In this document: positions 61,219 through 64,000 of the stretch, one piece after another | Layout: every line of letters begins with the position of its first letter | Numbering within the stretch: position 1 is the stretch's first letter | Assembly: GCF_018623055.1 (NCBI RefSeq) | Contig: NZ_CP076019.1 | Span: 2,666,001-2,730,000 of the forward strand | DNA: 64,000 nucleotides | Reading direction: 5' to 3' | Origin: Halorubrum sp. 2020YC2 | GTDB lineage: Archaea > Halobacteriota > Halobacteria > Halobacteriales > Haloferacaceae | Translations under genes and position numbers: made by a program | The notes under the pieces: model-generated | What the model was told of the DNA's origin: nothing | Database searches by the model: none | The model's input: the letters and a program-made list of their open reading frames with translations, nothing else

Positions 61219-62163
61219 ATGCGAGTGCTCGTCACCGGCGCGACCGGATTCGTCGGGAACCGACTGGTCCCGACGCTCCTCGCGCGCGGCCACGACGTGG
61301 TCGCGCTCGTCCGCGACGCCGACGGCTACGCGGCCCCCGACGGCGTCGCCGTCGTCGAGGGCGACCTCTTGGAACCGGAGACGCTCCCCCCGGCGTTCGA
61401 ACTCGACGGCGAGACCGTCGACGCCGCCTACTACCTCGTCCACTCGATGGACGGCGGCCCGGGCTACGAGGAGCGGGACCGGAACTGCGCGACCAACTTC
61501 GCCGCGGCCGCGTCGGAGGCGGGGATCGACCGGATCGTCTACCTCGGCGGGCTCGGTGAGGACCGGGACGACCTCTCCGAACACCTCCGGTCGCGGCGCG
61601 AGGTGGAGCGGATCCTCGGGGAGGGGGGCCCGGCGCTCACGACGCTCCGGGCCGCGATCATCATCGGCGCCGGCAGCGCCAGCTTCGAGGTGATCGCCGG
61701 GCTGGCGCGGCGGCTCCCGGTGATGATCACCCCGAAGTGGGTCGACACGCTGTGCCAGCCGATCGCGATAGCCGACGTGGTCGCGTACCTCGCGGGGGTC
61801 CTCGACGCGCCCGAGACCGCGGGCGAGACGTTCGAGATCGGCGGCCCAGAGGTGTTGACCTACGCCGAGATCCTCCGCAGAACCCGGCGACAGCTCGGCG
61901 GCGGCCTCCGGATCGTCAGGGTCCCGGTGTTGAGCCCGGAGCTGTCGGCCCGGTGGCTCCGGCTCGTCACCGACGTGAACCCCTACCTCGCCCGGTCGCT
62001 TGTCGAGGGACTCCGCAACACCGTGATCGTCGAGGACGACCGGATCCGAGAGTTCGTGCCCGTGGAGCGCACGTCCTTCGAACTGGGGGTCGCGCGGGCG
62101 CTGACCGAGTCGCGGAACGCGGAGGCGTCGCGACTGAGCGCGCTCCCCGGGGTCTCGCCGTGA
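61219..62163 (+). CDS. NAD(P)-binding epimerase-like protein (complex I 39-kDa-like)
   Basis: A 314-residue Rossmann-fold protein. The nucleotide loop GATGFVGNRLVP is at residues 7-18 and YLVHSMDGGPGYEERDRNCATNFAAAA at about 76-102. A catalytic YxxxK is not obvious, so it belongs to the atypical SDR group that includes the complex I NDUFA9 subunit and quinone-binding relatives. ITPKWVDTLCQPIAIADVVAYL (about 172) is conserved in this set. It is coupled to the next gene by a GTGA overlap. Confidence 0.88.
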   Translation: MRVLVTGATGFVGNRLVPTLLARGHDVVALVRDADGYAAPDGVAVVEGDLLEPETLPPAFELDGETVDAAYYLVHSMDGGPGYEERDRNCATNFAAAASEAGIDRIVYLGGLGEDRDDLSEHLRSRREVERILGEGGPALTTLRAAIIIGAGSASFEVIAGLARRLPVMITPKWVDTLCQPIAIADVVAYLAGVLDAPETAGETFEIGGPEVLTYAEILRRTRRQLGGGLRIVRVPVLSPELSARWLRLVTDVNPYLARSLVEGLRNTVIVEDDRIREFVPVERTSFELGVARALTESRNAEASRLSALPGVSP

Positions 62164-62840
62164 GCCGCGAGTACGGGGAGACGTGGGTGTACGAGAGCCT
62201 CGTCGGGGGGATCCCCGGACTCGGCATCTCGCGGACCCTGGCGGTCGCGCTCCAGTTCGTCATCTTCGAGGTCGGCGTGGTGGGGCTCGGCTGGTACTAC
62301 GGGACCTGGGACGCCGTGGCGGCCGGGACGGTCGCCGTCGTCGTCGCGGCGGTCGGCAGCGTCGAGATGCACCGGCTGGGCGCGAAGAACCGGCTGCTCG
62401 GGACGCCGCCCGAACACAAGCGGCTGCTGTTCGGGTCGAGCATCGAGATCGTGTTGGGCGTGCTGGCGTTCATCGCGCTGGTGACCTACCTGTTCGCGTG
62501 GGACGGGGCCGCGGGACCGACGCTCATCGACCGGCTGTTCGGGTCGGACCCGCCGCTCCCGGTCGTCTACCTCACGCTGCTCGTCCTCTGGGACCTGACG
62601 TACCGGATCGGCACCTCGTGGTGGAGCGCCGTCGTCGCGCTGTGGCGCGCGGTCCACGTCGACCTCTCGCCCGAGGAGCGGAAAACCGTCCGGCGGCTCG
62701 ACGCCGAGAACATCGGGTTCTCGGTCGTCCAGCTCGCCCTCGTGCCGTTCCTGCTCACCGAACCGGTGCTGCTCGGCGCGGTGGTCGGTCACGTCGTCGC
62801 GGTCGCGGTCGTCTGCTCCGCGGCGATCTGGCTCTCCTGA
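62160..62840 (+). CDS. Membrane protein of unknown function
   Basis: A 226-residue protein with about five hydrophobic segments (about 27-65 as two, 95-115, 135-152, 190-225). A cytoplasmic loop (MHRLGAKNRLLGTPPEHKRLLFG) is positively charged. It starts at a GTG overlapping the stop of the SDR-like gene, so the two are made together and may act on the same lipid or quinone. I do not recognise the family. Confidence 0.78.
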   Translation: MSREYGETWVYESLVGGIPGLGISRTLAVALQFVIFEVGVVGLGWYYGTWDAVAAGTVAVVVAAVGSVEMHRLGAKNRLLGTPPEHKRLLFGSSIEIVLGVLAFIALVTYLFAWDGAAGPTLIDRLFGSDPPLPVVYLTLLVLWDLTYRIGTSWWSAVVALWRAVHVDLSPEERKTVRRLDAENIGFSVVQLALVPFLLTEPVLLGAVVGHVVAVAVVCSAAIWLS

Positions 62841-62916
62841 GCGCCGTCAGTCGTTAGCACGTCGCTATCCGGGTTTCGAGAACGGAGTCAGAAGGCGCGG
62901 CGTCGCCGCGGCCGCG

Positions 62917-63090
62917 TCACTTCCCCTGAAGCTCTTCGAACTTGTCGAGGAGTGCCTCCGTCGAGTCGCCCGAGTCGTAGGTCAGGGAACCGGAGTACTC
63001 GGGCCGCTCCGCGTCGAAGTCGGCGTCGACTTCGCTGGTCTTCTTCTCGCGACGCTCGTGTTCGGCCTCGTCATAGGCACCCATTGACAT
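62917..63090 (-). CDS. Small acidic protein, DUF5786-like
   Basis: A 57-residue protein (MSMGAYDEAEHERREKKTSE...) of the haloarchaeal DUF5786 type, acidic and probably mostly disordered with a C-terminal helix (STEALLDKFEELQGK). A GGTATATTAC box (63114-63123) lies about 25-30 nt upstream, giving a leaderless transcript. Function unknown; such proteins are small and widely conserved in haloarchaea. Confidence 0.82.
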   Translation of the reverse strand: MSMGAYDEAEHERREKKTSEVDADFDAERPEYSGSLTYDSGDSTEALLDKFEELQGK

Positions 63091-63208
63091 GGTACACCCA
63101 CACTTGGCCGTTTCCTGTAATATACCTGTCGCCAAAAGTATCATAAACCGTGATCGACCCTCCCCTCCACCGGAATCGATTAACCCCGCGGTGTGATACC
63201 ACACGCAC

Positions 63209-64000
63209 GTGGCACAACCGCTCCGTTTCAGGCGCTCGCCCGGCCGGTGGACCGCGGACCGAGTCCGGTCGCAGATCGGCCGCTCGCTCGACGAGAACCT
63301 CGGAGCGACCGCCGGCGACCCGTGGTTCGCGCCGCCGCCGGACTACGAGGCGCGCCGGTTCGACATGGACGACGGGTCGTTCGCGCTGTTCTGCTGGACC
63401 GACGACGACGCCGACCCGCCGGCGGGCGCCGACGGCGGCCCAGTCGGGTACTGGCTCGGGAACACGGAGACGCCGAGCGAGCTCTGGCGGACGGACAAGT
63501 ACGGGTTCGACGAGGTCCCGTACCCGGTCTCGCGGTGGGCGCAGCGGGAGCTGCTCGCCGGACTCCACGACGACGAGCCGTGGCTGGCCGACTACCCGCA
63601 CGTCTCGTGGTACTTCCTCCCGGTGTTCTGCTCGAAGGACGGCGCGGAGACGAGCCGGGCGTTCTTCCGCGACCACGCCGCCGGGTTCCCGGACGCGACC
63701 CGCGACGCCGGGACCGGGTTCGTCGAGGAGACGCTCAGGCCGGGGACGCTCGACGGCTACCGCGAGACGATGGCCGGGAAGCTCGGGACCTCCGCCTCGA
63801 CCGATCTCGTCCGCATGAGCGCGGCCATCGCCGAGTTCACCGCCGCCCGGATCCTCGCGGAGGCCGGGTACGAGGTCACTCCCGAAATCGAGGTGACGAC
63901 GGGGCACTCGCTGGACTACCGCGCGACGGACCCGGAGACGGGCGCCGGCCGGCTCGTCGAGGTAACGCGCCCGCAGCCGACCGCCGGGCGCTCCGCGAAC
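63209..64000 (+). CDS. DUF5784-like protein (runs off the right edge)
   Basis: The first 264 codons of a gene that continues past the window. It starts at a GTG (MAQPLRFRRSPGRWTADRVRSQI) and has a well-formed acidic, Trp-rich body: DPWFAPPPDYEARRFDMDDGSFALFCW, GYWLGNTETPSELWRTDKYGFDEVPY and PHVSWYFLPVFCSKDG. I recall the haloarchaeal DUF5784 family in this style. A short inverted repeat (GTGTG-ATAC-CACAC, 63191-63204) sits just before the start. Function unknown. Confidence 0.78.
   Translation, partial: MAQPLRFRRSPGRWTADRVRSQIGRSLDENLGATAGDPWFAPPPDYEARRFDMDDGSFALFCWTDDDADPPAGADGGPVGYWLGNTETPSELWRTDKYGFDEVPYPVSRWAQRELLAGLHDDEPWLADYPHVSWYFLPVFCSKDGAETSRAFFRDHAAGFPDATRDAGTGFVEETLRPGTLDGYRETMAGKLGTSASTDLVRMSAAIAEFTAARILAEAGYEVTPEIEVTTGHSLDYRATDPETGAGRLVEVTRPQPTAGRSAN

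Overview
The window is chromosomal DNA of a haloarchaeon. Base composition is very GC-rich with strong third-position GC. The proteins are acidic. Many genes have a TATA box about 25 nt before the start codon, so they look leaderless. Information-processing genes are archaeal: PCNA, PolD small subunit, Orc1/Cdc6, Hel308, KEOPS Cgi121, PurO. The style is closest to Halorubrum or a near relative; that is an inference from composition and gene families, not from a search.

Layout. 0-9 kb: phosphohexomutase, an acidic small protein, PCNA, a 7TM-PAS histidine kinase, an MFS exporter coupled to a zinc-ribbon protein, malate dehydrogenase, a 2H phosphodiesterase. 9-24 kb: P450, soluble chemotaxis transducer, UvrC, ThpR, a HEAT-repeat protein, a CNNM/CorC protein, SerA, a VapB antitoxin with a gutted VapC, ThrC, Upp. 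24-40 kb: small haloarchaeal proteins, an S9 peptidase, PurO, tRNA-Gln(CUG), Cgi121-Hel308, a methyltransferase, a split MgtE pair, aspartate kinase. 40.9-42.6 kb: oapA-oapB-oapC. 42.8-52.3 kb: a catabolic-looking cluster (BNR propeller-DoxX, TatD-like hydrolase, FAH-family protein, amidohydrolase, TetR regulator, CoA-transferase, thiolase, DUF35 OB-fold protein). Three of its promoters share the inverted repeat TTTACC-N4-GGTAAA, and three of its enzyme genes are frameshifted. 52.3-58.3 kb: a replication origin with two 31-bp inverted ORB elements around an AT-rich core, then orc1/cdc6, signal peptidase I and PolD small subunit. 58.3-64 kb: IMPACT/YigZ, membrane and Psp-like proteins, MBL hydrolase, NAD(P)-binding protein, DUF5786-like and DUF5784-like proteins.

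The most novel signal is a family of six intergenic elements of about 290-530 bp (near 0.2, 9.1, 14.8, 33.1, 38.9 and 45.6 kb). Each is framed by TTATAAAT-like boxes and has three stems whose arms co-vary between copies while their loops change, as expected of a structured RNA. G-U wobbles support one strand as the RNA strand. Some copies carry extra 51-57 bp tail modules, each with its own TATA-like box. The elements sit exactly at gene ends and in two cases supply the last Leu codon and stop (TTA TAA) of the neighbouring gene. A second noteworthy pattern is the scatter of ORB-like origin-recognition sequences far from the origin (19.5, 29.8, 36.4 and 56.9 kb, the last inside the PolD gene).
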